The notes beneath the pieces were generated by a model. That model was given only the letters and a program-made list of their open reading frames with translations. It made no database searches and had not been told where the DNA came from. A program made the translations under genes and the position numbers. 64,000 nt of DNA from Pilimelia columellifera (lineage in GTDB: Bacteria > Actinomycetota > Actinomycetes > Mycobacteriales > Micromonosporaceae): contig NZ_BAAARY010000007.1 in NCBI RefSeq assembly GCF_039532605.1, forward strand, positions 102,145 to 166,144. The letters are read 5' to 3'. Positions 49,669 to 59,025 of this stretch are shown here, one piece after another (the stretch's first letter is position 1; the number at the start of each line of letters is the position of its first letter).

Positions 49669-51015
49669 ATGACCTCAGCAGCCACCGCCGCCCCGCCGGC
49701 GACCCGCGCGGCCGGCACCGCCACCGTCCACCCGCCCGCCTCCGACCAGGACCGACGTCCGGTCCGACGCCCCGCCGCCGCCGACCGCGCCGTCGCCTTC
49801 CTCGACCACATGCTCGACGGCAACGGCGCCACCCACGCCCTGCGACTGCCGCAGTCCTACGCCGATCAGATGGGACTGCACGCCACCGCCTTCACCTACG
49901 ATGCCGCCATCGCCGTTCTGGCGTACCTGAGCCACCCCACCCGCTCCGCCCGGGCCCGGGCCCGACTCATCGGCGACGCGCTGCTCTACGCCCAGCGGCA
50001 CGACCCCGACTTCGAGGACGGGCGGCTGCGGCAGGCGTACACGGTCGGGACCTTCGCCGTCGGCGGGGTGACCCAGGCGCACGGCTTCATCCGCCCCGAC
50101 GGGACCGTCAACACCGACGGTCCGTTCGACTTCCGCTCCTCCCACACCGGCGACCTGGCCTGGGCCGGCATCGCCCTGGCCGCACTCGGTCGGCGCACCG
50201 GGCAACGGCGCTACACCGCCGGGGCAGCCCGGCTGGGCGCCTGGGTGGTGCGGCACTGCCGCTCGTCCGGCCCGCTCGGCGGCTTCCGGGCCGGGGTGGA
50301 CGGCAGCGGGCGAACCCTGCCCGCGCTGTCCACCGCGCACAACGCCGGCCTCATCGCCCTGTTCGGGGCGCTGGCCGCCGCGACCGGGGACATCGCCTGG
50401 GCCCGGCAGCGCTCGCACGCCGGCCGTTTCGTGAGCCGGATGTGGCGGGAAACCGACCGCTGCTTCTCCACAGTCTCCGCCGACGGCGAGGATGTCGACC
50501 GTGGGCCAGCCACCCTTGAGGCGCAGCTGCACCCGTGGCTGGCGTCGGTGCGGCTGCGGGCCCGGCCGGCGCTGCGGTTCGTGCACAACGCGCTGACGGT
50601 CACCGACTCCGCCGACCGCCCGAACAGCACGCTGCCGCCCGGCGCCAGGATCACCGGCGCGACCTTCAGCACCGCGAGCCGGACCGTCGGCGCCGCGGGC
50701 GGGGACGCGCTGCCCACCCCGGACCCGTACGCGGTGTGGTTCGAGGGGACCGCGCAGCACGCCTGCGCCGCCCGCCGCGACCCCACCGACCCGCAACGTT
50801 GGGCGGCCCTGGTGACGACCCTGGCCGAGGCCCAGGACCGGCTCGGCGACGGCCAGACCGTCGGCGGCCAGGCGTTGCCGCGTGGCAGCGGGCTCGTCGC
50901 GGCGTCCAGCCCGCTGCCGGCAGGGGTCTCCGAGTCGGGGTACTTCCCGGTCCGGCACGTGGCCACCACCGCCTGGCATGTGCTGGCGTACCACGGAGTG
51001 AACCCGCTTCAGTGA
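49669..51015 (+). CDS. Alpha-toroid (six-hairpin glycosidase-like) protein
   Basis: A 448-aa protein, no signal peptide, with a disordered Ala/Pro-rich N-terminus. The body reads as helical repeats: HATAFTYDAAIAVLAYLS, LIGDALLYAQRHDPDFEDGRLRQAY, GDLAWAGIALAALGRRTGQRRY, TAHNAGLIALFGALAAATGD, ending in GYFPVRHVATTAWHVLAYHGVNPLQ. This layout matches six-hairpin (alpha/alpha) glycosidase-like proteins. Acidic candidates are FEDGRL and STEH-type positions, but no catalytic pair can be assigned. GGGAGA lies 6 bases before the ATG. Next to an acyltransferase, so a glycopolymer role is plausible. Confidence 0.65.
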   Translation: MTSAATAAPPATRAAGTATVHPPASDQDRRPVRRPAAADRAVAFLDHMLDGNGATHALRLPQSYADQMGLHATAFTYDAAIAVLAYLSHPTRSARARARLIGDALLYAQRHDPDFEDGRLRQAYTVGTFAVGGVTQAHGFIRPDGTVNTDGPFDFRSSHTGDLAWAGIALAALGRRTGQRRYTAGAARLGAWVVRHCRSSGPLGGFRAGVDGSGRTLPALSTAHNAGLIALFGALAAATGDIAWARQRSHAGRFVSRMWRETDRCFSTVSADGEDVDRGPATLEAQLHPWLASVRLRARPALRFVHNALTVTDSADRPNSTLPPGARITGATFSTASRTVGAAGGDALPTPDPYAVWFEGTAQHACAARRDPTDPQRWAALVTTLAEAQDRLGDGQTVGGQALPRGSGLVAASSPLPAGVSESGYFPVRHVATTAWHVLAYHGVNPLQ

Positions 51016-51168
51016 ACCGGACCGCGGCCGAATGAATCTGGCAGCTAGACAGAAACTTCCATGGCACGTTATCTACCAATCTTTCAGACGGACGGCTGTC
51101 GTGTGCCTGCGGTACCGTTGCCCGCGATCCCCCATCGCCCACTGCTGACGAGACGGTTTGCGCCTCCG

Positions 51169-53373
51169 ATGACATCTCCGACGACCTCGCCGGACGTTCC
51201 TCCCTGCCCGGCGGGCGCCGCCGCGCGCCCGCTCCCCCAGCGCGCCCACGAGGCCGCCCCGATCGCCCCTGAAGCCCCCGCGCCGCCCGCCCGCCGGGCG
51301 CTGCGCGGCGACATCGAAGGGCTGCGCGCCATCGCAGTCCTGCTCGTGGTGCTCTCGCACGCCGGCGTCACCAGCCTGGCCGGGGGATTCGTCGGCGTCG
51401 ATGTCTTCTTCGTCATCTCCGGCTACGTCATCACAGCCGGCCTGCTGCGTGAGGCCGCCCGCACCGGCACAGTGTCATTGCGGACGTTCTACGCGCGCCG
51501 GGCCGTACGGCTCATCCCGGCCGCCGCGCCGGTGCTCGTCGCGGTCCTCGTGGGGGCCTGGCTGCTCACGCCGCTACGCGCCGTCCAGACCGCCTGGGAC
51601 GTCATCGCCAGCTCGGTCTACCTCATCAACCTGCGGCTGGCGCAGACCGGAACCGACTACTTCGCCGCCGGCGAGCCGCCCTCGCCGGTGCAGCACTTCT
51701 GGTCGCTGGCCGTCGAGGAGCAGTTCTACCTGCTCTGGCCGCTGCTGCTCCTCCTGCTCCTGCGTCGTAGTCGCCGCGACGCTACCGACGGGCTGCCCCG
51801 CCGACGCATCCTCACCTGGGTCGCGGTCATCGCGGTGGCGTCGCTGGCGCTGTCGGTGTGGCTGTCGGCCCGGCACCTGGCCTGGGCCTACTTCGGCAGT
51901 CCGACCCGCGTCTGGGAGCTGGCGGCCGGGGCGCTGCTGGCCACGGCGACCGTGCGGATGCCGACCCGGGCGCGCCTGCCGCTGGCCGTCGCCGGGCTCG
52001 GCGCGATCGCCGCCGCCGCGCTCGCCTTCGACGAACGCACCGTCTTCCCCGGTTACGCCGCGCTGCTGCCGGTGGCGGGAACCGTCGCGGTCATCGCCGC
52101 CGGCGCCGGTGGGTCGGCCGGGCTCACCGACCGACTGCTGGGCAGCGCCCCGGCGCGGTTGCTCGGCAAGCTGTCGTACTCCTGGTACCTGTGGCACTGG
52201 CCGGCGCTGGTCTTCGGGGCAGCCCTGCTGGGCCGGGCGCCCCACCTGGTGGAGAGCCTGGGCTTCGTGACGGTGGCGTTGGGCCTGGCCGCCGCCTCAC
52301 ACCACTGGCTGGAGAACCCGGTCCGGCACCGGCCGACGCTGCGCCACAGCCCGCGCCGGGGCCTGGCGCTGGGCGGGTCGCTGTCGGCCGCGACAGCGGC
52401 GGTCGCGGTGCTGGCCACGCTGATCACTCCGACGGTCGCCGGGCGCACCAGCGCCGACGATCCGACCGAGCTGGTAGCCGAGGCGCCATCGCCGCAGCGA
52501 CGCCTCACCCAACTGCTCGCCGCCAGCGCCGCCCGCCCGGTGGTCCCGGCGAACCTGACGCCGCCGCTGGTCACCGCGCTGGAGAACAAGCCCACGTTCT
52601 ACCGCGACGGCTGCCACGAACTGGACGACCCAGCACGAAACGCCCGAAAGTGCCGGTACGGGGCCCCCGACGGCGCCAGGACCGTCGTGCTGCTCGGCGA
52701 CTCGCACGCCGGACACTGGTTCCCGGCGCTGAACACCATCGCCGTCGAACGAGGTTGGCGCCTCATCGTGTTCGTGCGCAACGAGTGCTCGGCCGCCTCG
52801 GTCACCGTCTTCGGGTTCAGCGACCGGCGGCTGCTGCCGGAGTGCACCCGGTGGCGCAAGGGAGCGCTGGAGCAGATCCGCAAGCTGGCGCCGGACCTCA
52901 TCGTCACCTCGTCGATCGGATCGTCGACCACCGCGGCGGACGGCGGGCCCGACAACGACCAGGTCTGGGTGCGGGGGTGGCTCGCCTCGCTGGAGAAGAT
53001 CAAGGCCAAGGGCGCGCGGGTCGCGTACATCAACACCACCCCGCACCTGCGCGAGGACCTGCTGCCCTGTCTGGCCGCGAACCTCGACAACGCCGCCCCA
53101 TGCCAGCGGTCGCAGGCCGAGGCGGTGCCGCTGCCGGACCGGCGCCGGGCCGTCGCCGGCGCGCTGGCCGCCGCCGGGGCGTCGGTCATCGAGCCGACGC
53201 CGTGGCTGTGCACGAAGGCGACCTGTCCGGCGCTGGTCGGCAACACCCTGGTCTACCGGGACAACACCCACCTGACCACCCATTACTCGACCCTGCTCAC
53301 CCCGATGCTCGCCGCCAGACTCGACAAGATCATGAAAGCGCGGACCCAGCCCGTCCAGGCGCACGGCGTCTGA
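51169..53373 (+). CDS. AT3-SGNH acyltransferase (OafA/YrhL family)
   Basis: About 734 aa. An N-terminal membrane acyltransferase-3 domain of ten or eleven helices starts with GDIEGLRAIAVLLVVLSHAG and GGFVGVDVFFVISGYVI; HFWSLAVEEQFYLLWP and WYLWHWP are conserved. It is followed by an exported SGNH hydrolase-like domain with the nucleophile loop LLGDSHAGHWFPAL and terminal DNTHLT (Asp/His). These fusions O-acetylate or otherwise acylate surface polysaccharide or peptidoglycan. Neither ATG at 51169 nor the upstream ATG at 51061 has a good ribosome site. The upstream option adds 36 residues without conserved features. Confidence 0.9.
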   Translation: MTSPTTSPDVPPCPAGAAARPLPQRAHEAAPIAPEAPAPPARRALRGDIEGLRAIAVLLVVLSHAGVTSLAGGFVGVDVFFVISGYVITAGLLREAARTGTVSLRTFYARRAVRLIPAAAPVLVAVLVGAWLLTPLRAVQTAWDVIASSVYLINLRLAQTGTDYFAAGEPPSPVQHFWSLAVEEQFYLLWPLLLLLLLRRSRRDATDGLPRRRILTWVAVIAVASLALSVWLSARHLAWAYFGSPTRVWELAAGALLATATVRMPTRARLPLAVAGLGAIAAAALAFDERTVFPGYAALLPVAGTVAVIAAGAGGSAGLTDRLLGSAPARLLGKLSYSWYLWHWPALVFGAALLGRAPHLVESLGFVTVALGLAAASHHWLENPVRHRPTLRHSPRRGLALGGSLSAATAAVAVLATLITPTVAGRTSADDPTELVAEAPSPQRRLTQLLAASAARPVVPANLTPPLVTALENKPTFYRDGCHELDDPARNARKCRYGAPDGARTVVLLGDSHAGHWFPALNTIAVERGWRLIVFVRNECSAASVTVFGFSDRRLLPECTRWRKGALEQIRKLAPDLIVTSSIGSSTTAADGGPDNDQVWVRGWLASLEKIKAKGARVAYINTTPHLREDLLPCLAANLDNAAPCQRSQAEAVPLPDRRRAVAGALAAAGASVIEPTPWLCTKATCPALVGNTLVYRDNTHLTTHYSTLLTPMLAARLDKIMKARTQPVQAHGV

Positions 53374-53452
53374 GCCCGGCGCAACAGCCAGCGTCCACGG
53401 CGCCCGCGTCAACGGGCCCGACGGCCGGCGCCGCTGTGCGATCGTTGAGGGC

Positions 53453-55672
53453 ATGTCGGCGGCCAAGCGTCCCCCGGCATCCGGCTCCCGCGCCCGGGTG
53501 CGCCTCGGGCTGCGGGTCCTGCGGGACTGGCGGCCCACCGTCGCATGGGTGAAGTCGCTCCTGCGTAGCTTCGCGACCTCGTTCGTCGTGCTGGCCGCCA
53601 CGCTCTGGCTGCTGCCGGGCATCACCTCCGGCGGCCTGGTGTCGATGCTGTGGCTGGTAGTGCTGGTCGCGGCAGTCGGCGCCGTGCTGCGACCGGCGAT
53701 GCTCGCGGTGGCCACCATCGCCGGCGGCTACGTGGCGCTGCTCATCGGGATCTGCCTACAGGCCACCGTCATCTATGTGGCGTTGCTGCTGGACCCGAAC
53801 GCGCAGATCTCCCACTTCAGCCTCGCGTTCGTCGCGGCCTGGGTGGCCGCCGCCCTCTCGGCGATCGTGCACTGGATCGCCGACGCCGGCACCGACGACG
53901 CCTTCCTCGCCGAGACGCTGCGCCGGATGACCCGGAGCCGCCAACCCGCCGGGCAGGCCCGCCCGCCCGGCCTGCTCATCATCCAGCTCGACGGGGTGGC
54001 CGCGCCGCTGCTCCAGTGGGCGGTGCGCGCCGGGAACCTCCCACAGATCGGGCATTGGCTACGTTCGGGCCGCTACCGGCTACGTCAGTGGCACACCGGC
54101 CTGCCCGCGACCACCCCGGCCGCCCAGGCCGGTCTGCTGCACGGGGTGGCCGACCAGATCCCGGCGTTCCGCTGGTACGAGAAAGACGTCCGGCGCCTGG
54201 TTGTGACCAGCCGGCCTGGTGACGCCGCGCTCGCCGAACGGCGCCTGAGCACCGGCGACGGCCTGCTGCGCCACGACGGCGTGAGCATCAGCAACATCTT
54301 CACCGGCGACGCCCCCACCAGTCTGCTCACCGTCAGCCAGGCTGCGCTGCCGACCCGTTCCTCGGCGTACGCGGCCTTCATGACCAGCCCCTACGGCCTG
54401 GCCCGCGGACTGGTGCTGGGCGTCGGCGAGCTACTCAAGGAGCTGCACCAGGCCCGACTGCAACGGCGCCGGCGGGTCTGGCCCCGGGTGGCCCGTGGTG
54501 GGGCGTTCCTGCTGCTGCGGCCGGTCACCAACGTCCTGCTCCGGGACCTCAACGTGTCATTGGTGGCCGAGCAGATGGCCCGGGGCGCCCCGACGATCTT
54601 CTGCGACTTCGTCGACTACGACGAGGTCGCGCACCACGCCGGACCGGCCAGGCACGAGGCGATGGCGGCGTTGGAGGGGCTGGACCGGGTCGTCGGCATC
54701 CTGTCCCGGCTGGCGGCCCACGGCGGGGCGCGGGACTACCGAATCGTGGTGCTCTCCGACCACGGGCAGAGCCAGGGCGCGCCGTTCCGGCAGCGGTACC
54801 AGGAGTCGATCGAACAGGTGGTGAGTCGGCTGTTGCGGTCGGAGGCCGTCGAGGAGACCGCCGGAGCCACCGCCGATGTCGAGGGTTGGGGCCCGGTGAA
54901 CACCCTGCTCACCAGCGTCACCAGCCACGGCGGGGCGGCGGCGGCGGCGACCCGGGCGGCAACCAGGACCCGTTCGGCCGACGGCGAGGTGGCGTTGGGA
55001 CCGGCCGAACGCGAGCGCCGGGCCATCGCTGACGCGGACGCCGACGCGGTCGTGGTGGCCTCGGGCAACCTGGCCATGATCTATCTGACCGGTCTGCCCG
55101 GCCAGGTGACCTGCCAGCGCATGGGCCAGGAGCACCCAGGTCTGGTGCGGGGGCTCGCCGCCCACCCCGGGATTGGCGTGGTGGTCATCGCCACCGAGGC
55201 GGACGGGCCGATCGCCGTCGGCGGGGACGGGGCGCACCGGCTCCGCGACGGCGAGGTGCGCGGCCGGGACCCGCTGGCGCCGTACGGGCCCCGGGCCCGC
55301 GCGGACCTGCTGGCCCACCAGGCGTGCGCCCACGTCGGCGACCTGGTCCTGATCAGCGCGGTCGACCCGGACACCGAGGAGGTGGCGGCGTTCGAGGAGC
55401 TGGTGGGCTGTCATGGCGGGCTCGGCGGGTGGCAGACCGCCGGGCTGCTGCTGCATCCGGCCCAGTGGTCCGACCCGGCCGGCGACGCCGAGCTGGTCGG
55501 CCCGGTGGCGGTGCACCGCCTGCTGGCCCGGTGGCGCGACGACCTGGGGCTGGGCCCGCATGGCGAAACCGGCGGGGGCAGCGGCGGCGGGGACAGCGAG
55601 GGCAGCGGCGCTGACGAGGTCAGCGGCGGGCTGCCGCAATCCGCCGAGCGAGTTCCAGAGACACCACGATGA
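53453..55672 (+). CDS. Membrane alkaline-phosphatase-superfamily phosphodiesterase
   Basis: A 739-aa protein. Four N-terminal helices (residues about 38-145, a phage-holin-4-like module) precede a cytoplasmic or exported phosphodiesterase domain: metal Asp in LLIIQLDGVAAPLL, nucleophile Thr in GLPATTPAAQAGLLHG, then CDFVDYDEVAHHAGP and VVLSDHGQSQGAPF giving the second metal site. The pattern matches type I phosphodiesterase/nucleotide-pyrophosphatase or phosphoglycerol-transferase-like proteins. Substrate unknown; a surface glycopolymer or lipid is plausible. GAGG precedes the ATG. The last 53 bases overlap the convergent DedA gene. Confidence 0.82.
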   Translation: MSAAKRPPASGSRARVRLGLRVLRDWRPTVAWVKSLLRSFATSFVVLAATLWLLPGITSGGLVSMLWLVVLVAAVGAVLRPAMLAVATIAGGYVALLIGICLQATVIYVALLLDPNAQISHFSLAFVAAWVAAALSAIVHWIADAGTDDAFLAETLRRMTRSRQPAGQARPPGLLIIQLDGVAAPLLQWAVRAGNLPQIGHWLRSGRYRLRQWHTGLPATTPAAQAGLLHGVADQIPAFRWYEKDVRRLVVTSRPGDAALAERRLSTGDGLLRHDGVSISNIFTGDAPTSLLTVSQAALPTRSSAYAAFMTSPYGLARGLVLGVGELLKELHQARLQRRRRVWPRVARGGAFLLLRPVTNVLLRDLNVSLVAEQMARGAPTIFCDFVDYDEVAHHAGPARHEAMAALEGLDRVVGILSRLAAHGGARDYRIVVLSDHGQSQGAPFRQRYQESIEQVVSRLLRSEAVEETAGATADVEGWGPVNTLLTSVTSHGGAAAAATRAATRTRSADGEVALGPAERERRAIADADADAVVVASGNLAMIYLTGLPGQVTCQRMGQEHPGLVRGLAAHPGIGVVVIATEADGPIAVGGDGAHRLRDGEVRGRDPLAPYGPRARADLLAHQACAHVGDLVLISAVDPDTEEVAAFEELVGCHGGLGGWQTAGLLLHPAQWSDPAGDAELVGPVAVHRLLARWRDDLGLGPHGETGGGSGGGDSEGSGADEVSGGLPQSAERVPETPR

Positions 55673-56183
55673 GGGCGGCGGCGGCAGCTGCGACCGGAAC
55701 GGCGAGCCAGGACCCGGCCAACGCCACCCCGCCGACGAGGCCGATCGTCGTGTAGAGGCTCGACCACAGCAGGCAGGCTGGAATGTTCGCCACGGCGAAT
55801 CGACGCCAATCCATTCCGGCCACCGCCCCCGCCACCAGGACCGGCACGCGGCCGGCTGGCAGCATTCGCGAGACCAACAGCACCGACACCTGCCGCTCGG
55901 CCAGTTGACGGGCCAGGTTGGCGCTGCGCTCGCCCTCCCGCAACCAGCCGAACCGGCGGACCAGGCGCTCGCCGCCCCAGCTGCACGCGGCGTACAGGAC
56001 GAGGTCGCCCAGGTAGGCCCCGAGCGCGCCGGCGATAATCACCAGGGGGACCGTGTAGACGTTCTGGTGAAGCGCGTATGCGGCGGCCGCGCTGACCGCC
56101 GGGCCGGTGGGCACCACCGGGGCCACCGCTCCGAATCCGACCAGCGCCGCCAACGAGAGCAGGATGCCGGCCAGGGTGGTCAC
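55620..56183 (-). CDS. DedA/VTT family membrane protein
   Basis: A 187-aa DedA-like protein: VPTGPAVSAAAAYALHQNVYTVPL, AGALGAYLGDLVLYAACSWGG (G-D motif), LLVSRMLPAGRVPVLVAGAVAGM (R-x-L-P-x-G-R) and ANIPACLLWSSLYTTIGLVGG. Most of the GC-rich open frame upstream of 56183 is read-through. The GTG at 56183 overlaps the MBL-fold gene stop (GTGA). The 3' end overlaps the convergent phosphodiesterase gene by 53 bases. Second DedA protein in the window. Confidence 0.82.
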   Translation of the reverse strand: MTTLAGILLSLAALVGFGAVAPVVPTGPAVSAAAAYALHQNVYTVPLVIIAGALGAYLGDLVLYAACSWGGERLVRRFGWLREGERSANLARQLAERQVSVLLVSRMLPAGRVPVLVAGAVAGMDWRRFAVANIPACLLWSSLYTTIGLVGGVALAGSWLAVPVAAAAAALIVVSLELARRIAAARR

Positions 56184-56929
56184 GATGGCAGATCCAGAAC
56201 GCCGCCAGGGGTCAGCACGGGGACGTCGAGCCCGATCGCGTGGTCGGCGAACCGCTCCCCCGGGTCGTGGAAAAGGTGCGGACGGACCTGGTCCATCCCG
56301 ATCGGCCACAGCGTCCCGTAGTGGATCGGGACGGCCATGTGGGCGCCGATGCGGCGCACGGCCTCGGCGGCCTGGGTCGGGCTCAGGTGCCCCGGCCCCA
56401 GGCTGGGTCCCCAACCGCCGACCGGCACCAACGCGAGGTCGACCGGACCGAACGTCGACATGGCCGGGTGCAGCCCGGTGTCGCCGGCGAACCAGACGCT
56501 GAGACCTGCCTCGATGACGTAGCCGACGGCCTCGGCGTGCCAGCGGGACCAGTGGTGCCGACCGCCGTCGTGGGCCGCGGGCACCGCCCGCACCCGCACC
56601 CCGGCGACGGTGGTCTCCTGGCCCGCCGGCAGCTCGATACAGCGCTCGGCGAAGCTGTCGCCGAGCGCGTGCCGGACGAAAGCGCGGGCGCCGGCCGGAA
56701 CCACCAGCGGCGCCTGTCCGCCGAGGCGACGCAGCGACGGCAGGTGCAGGTGGTCGGCGTGCAGGTGGGAGATGAGGACGACGTCGGGCTGGGTCAGCGT
56801 GGCCGGCGACAGCCCACGACGCCGGCGCAGGTGCGCCACCCGGTCGGTGAGCACCGGGTCGGTGAGAATCCGCACCCCGTCCAGCTCCAGGACGGCGGTG
56901 CTGTGGCCCCACCAGGTCAGCCGCCGCAT
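56180..56929 (-). CDS. MBL-fold metal-dependent hydrolase (UlaG-like)
   Basis: A 249-aa metallo-beta-lactamase-fold enzyme. MRRLTWWGHSTAVLELDGVRILTDPVL opens the domain as in UlaG/YtnP-like lactonases; the zinc motif is HLHADHLHLPSL, followed by AAHDGG, VWFAGDTGLHPAM (metal Asp) and PIHYGTLWPIGMD (final His). The substrate may be a lactone or phospholipid-like molecule (NAPE-PLD relatives share this architecture). ATG at 56929 is favoured over a GTG ten codons upstream. Confidence 0.85.
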   Translation of the reverse strand: MRRLTWWGHSTAVLELDGVRILTDPVLTDRVAHLRRRRGLSPATLTQPDVVLISHLHADHLHLPSLRRLGGQAPLVVPAGARAFVRHALGDSFAERCIELPAGQETTVAGVRVRAVPAAHDGGRHHWSRWHAEAVGYVIEAGLSVWFAGDTGLHPAMSTFGPVDLALVPVGGWGPSLGPGHLSPTQAAEAVRRIGAHMAVPIHYGTLWPIGMDQVRPHLFHDPGERFADHAIGLDVPVLTPGGVLDLPS

Positions 56930-56980
56930 AGTTACCGATCGTAGCCTCGGCAGCGACAATCACGGCAGCGTCGCTGCCGG

Positions 56981-58201
56981 TCAGGCCGAGCGGGCCGGGG
57001 CGCCCGGTTGGCTGAGCACGTCGGCGAGCACCCGGGCCGACCACGCGCCGGCGGCCAGGTACGCCTCGGTCAGCTCGCCGACCGGCAGCGGCCAGCCCAT
57101 CGCCGGCGGCAGCCAACGCTCGTAGGCGCGGACCGCCCCGAGCACCTCACCGAGCTGTCCGGCGCCGCTGACCAGCGCCGTCGCCAGGGCCGCGGCCAGC
57201 GGCAGCCGGTCCACCACGTCGGCGATCGGGCTTCCGGTGAGCTCCGCGACCGCCAGCAGCAGACCGGCGGTGAACGCGGCCTCCCCCGGGGCGTGCAGCC
57301 GCTCGGCGACCAACTGGCACATTCTGGCCCGGCTGACCGCCAGCGTCAGGTATGCCTCGTTGGCGTCGGCCATGTCGGCGAACGCCATCATCGACACCCA
57401 TTGCCGGACCCGGCCGGTGCCCAGCAGCACTACCGCCTCACGCACCGACGACACCCGCCGGGAGAGTCCGGAGGAGGCCGAGTTGGTGGCGTTGAGCAGC
57501 CGGAACGACAGCGCCGGGTCCCGGGCCACCATGGCGACGATCTCGTCCAATGAAGTGTCCCGGCGTTGCAGTGCCGCCATCAGCTGGACCCGACCCAGCC
57601 TTGAGGCCGACAGGGCGCCGCCGGCCTTGGGTTCCGGGCGGCTGAGCAGCGGACCTTCGAGCAGGCCGCAGCCCAGAAGCTTGGCGTAGGTGAGGTGGGC
57701 GCCGGTGGCGACCCCGCCGGCGATGAGAGTGATCCGACCCCGACGGCTGCCGAGTCGGCACTCGTCGGCCAGATCCCGCAGCGAGTCGGGGTCGGCGGCG
57801 AGGTCGAGAGTGAGGTAGCTGGCGACGTCCAGGAGCCGGGGGTCGGCGTTCACCGTGGCGCCGGTGAGGCCCACCGGGCGACCGGCGGCGGCCAGCGCCA
57901 GCACGTTGCGGGTGGCGGTCTCGTCCATCCCGGCCGCGGTGGCCATGACGACCAGACCAGGTCCGGCCGGCATCGCGTCCGGGTCGGCCAGCATCGACGG
58001 TGGCAGCGTCACGAAGCCTCGGCGTCCGCCGAGGTCGCCCAGCCGGGGGTCGGTGAGGACGCGAGCGGCGACGCCCGCCTCGGCCAGGGGTTCCGCGCCG
58101 CAGGGCGCGAGTCTGATCTCGTAGCCGACGAGCTGACGGCTCTCGTTGTGCACGGGTTGCCGGTGTAGCAGCACCGCGGCAGCGGTGACGGTGTCGGTCA
58201 T
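56981..58201 (-). CDS. EAL-HDOD domain signalling protein
   Basis: A 406-aa soluble protein. Residues 1-200 form a degenerate EAL-like domain (LLHRQPVHNESRQLVGYEIRL, LTLDLAADPDS, AGGVATGAHLTYAKLLGCGLLEGPLLS), lacking the catalytic EAL and DDFG motifs, so it probably only senses or binds. The C-terminal half is HDOD (LMAALQRRDTSLDEIVAMVARDPALSFRLL, AVVLLGTGRVRQWVSMM, AFTAGLLLAVAELTG). This matches YuxH-type EAL-HDOD regulators. GAGG lies four bases before the ATG. It lies beyond the terminator of the SipW-substrate gene. Confidence 0.85.
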   Translation of the reverse strand: MTDTVTAAAVLLHRQPVHNESRQLVGYEIRLAPCGAEPLAEAGVAARVLTDPRLGDLGGRRGFVTLPPSMLADPDAMPAGPGLVVMATAAGMDETATRNVLALAAAGRPVGLTGATVNADPRLLDVASYLTLDLAADPDSLRDLADECRLGSRRGRITLIAGGVATGAHLTYAKLLGCGLLEGPLLSRPEPKAGGALSASRLGRVQLMAALQRRDTSLDEIVAMVARDPALSFRLLNATNSASSGLSRRVSSVREAVVLLGTGRVRQWVSMMAFADMADANEAYLTLAVSRARMCQLVAERLHAPGEAAFTAGLLLAVAELTGSPIADVVDRLPLAAALATALVSGAGQLGEVLGAVRAYERWLPPAMGWPLPVGELTEAYLAAGAWSARVLADVLSQPGAPARSA

Positions 58202-58243
58202 CGAACCTCGCCCCGAACGTCTCGGCAGGGCCCGGGACGGGCC

Positions 58244-58275
58244 CGGGCCACGCGGTGTCGCCACCACGCGGCCCG
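58244..58275 (-). terminator. GNRA-capped terminator of the SipW-substrate gene
   Basis: In minus-strand RNA, a 14-bp stem with two G-U pairs (CGGGCCGCGUGGUG / CACCGCGUGGCCCG) closed by a GCGA tetraloop, 20 bases past the stop codon. No T-run. Confidence 0.7.
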
Positions 58276-58295
58276 GACTCGTCCACAGGGGTCTA

Positions 58296-58940
58296 TCAGG
58301 TGTTCTGGGCTTCCCAGGCGAAGTTGAACGACAGGCTGTCGCCCTGGGCGGTGTTGGTGGCGTCCGAATCCATCGTGTACGTCACCCGGAACGCCCGCAC
58401 CGTGTTGGCTGCGCTGGGGTTCCAACCCGGGTCGTAGCCGGTGGCGAAGTTCGACTTCGTCTTCAACGTCGGCTCGACGTAGTCGCCCGGCGCCACGGCG
58501 CTGACGGCCGACCAGCCGTTGGCCACGCCGCAGGTGTCGTCGACGTCGCCCATCTGGATGTACAAACGCAGCTCGGAGTCGAGCAACGCGCCGTCGGCCG
58601 CGCCATCGTTCTCGGCGAACGTGTTGATGTACAACCGGACCTCGGCCGCGACGTTGCCGTCGTACTCGACCTCGATGCAGTTGTTTCCTGTGCCGCCGGG
58701 CACCAGTCCGGTGACCGCGAACAGGACGTTGTCCGCGTCGTTCTCGGTCAGCGTCACGCTACCGGCAGCAAAGCTGTTGCCCTGGTTGTCGGTCACGCTG
58801 GAGAATGCCGCCTGGGTGGACTGCCAGACCAGCGCTGCGCTGGTCAGGAGCCCCACAAGCACGGCAGCGCCGCGGAAGCGTTCGCCGCGTGAGCGGCGCG
58901 GGGGAGGCACGCTCGGTGCCGCGTACGTTGGCCCATCCAT
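58296..58940 (-). CDS. SipW-dependent exported protein (TasA/camelysin-like)
   Basis: A 214-aa exported protein. A Pro/Arg-rich N-terminus, hydrophobic helix (AAVLVGLLTSAALVWQ) and TQAAFSSVTDNQGNSFAAGSV give the SipW-type signal pattern (helix, A-F-S-D-x(n)-N-x-F-A-A-G). The mature part is beta-rich with LFAVTGLVPGGTGNNCIEVEYDG and two Cys. Such proteins form or decorate amyloid-like biofilm or spore-surface fibres in Bacillus (TasA, CalY). GGAGGAG lies 6 bases before the ATG. The promoter element CTCA-N16-GCCGATAGG is about 58-85 bases upstream, and a sipW gene is nearby. Confidence 0.82.
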   Translation of the reverse strand: MDGPTYAAPSVPPPRRSRGERFRGAAVLVGLLTSAALVWQSTQAAFSSVTDNQGNSFAAGSVTLTENDADNVLFAVTGLVPGGTGNNCIEVEYDGNVAAEVRLYINTFAENDGAADGALLDSELRLYIQMGDVDDTCGVANGWSAVSAVAPGDYVEPTLKTKSNFATGYDPGWNPSAANTVRAFRVTYTMDSDATNTAQGDSLSFNFAWEAQNT

Positions 58941-58997
58941 GGCTTACTCCTCCTGCTGGTACTTACGTAGAGCGGCCGGGGTGGCGCTCACGGGGTC

Positions 58998-59025
58998 CTA
59001 TCGGCGTAGCGAGTCACGGCCTGAG
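58998..59025 (-). promoter_or_regulatory. FliA/WhiG-type promoter candidate for the SipW-substrate gene
   Basis: Minus strand CTCA (59022-59025), 16-base spacer, GCCGATAG (58998-59005), then GACC. It overlaps the end of the GGDEF gene and would yield a leader of about 50 bases. Identical boxes and spacing precede the second SipW-substrate gene and the pilin cluster. Confidence 0.62.

Noticed and set aside
55620..57116. 498-codon minus-strand frame as one fused protein
   Set aside because: Only its last 188 codons look like a DedA protein; the upstream part is the shadow of the MBL-fold gene, and a GTG overlapping that gene's stop provides the real start.
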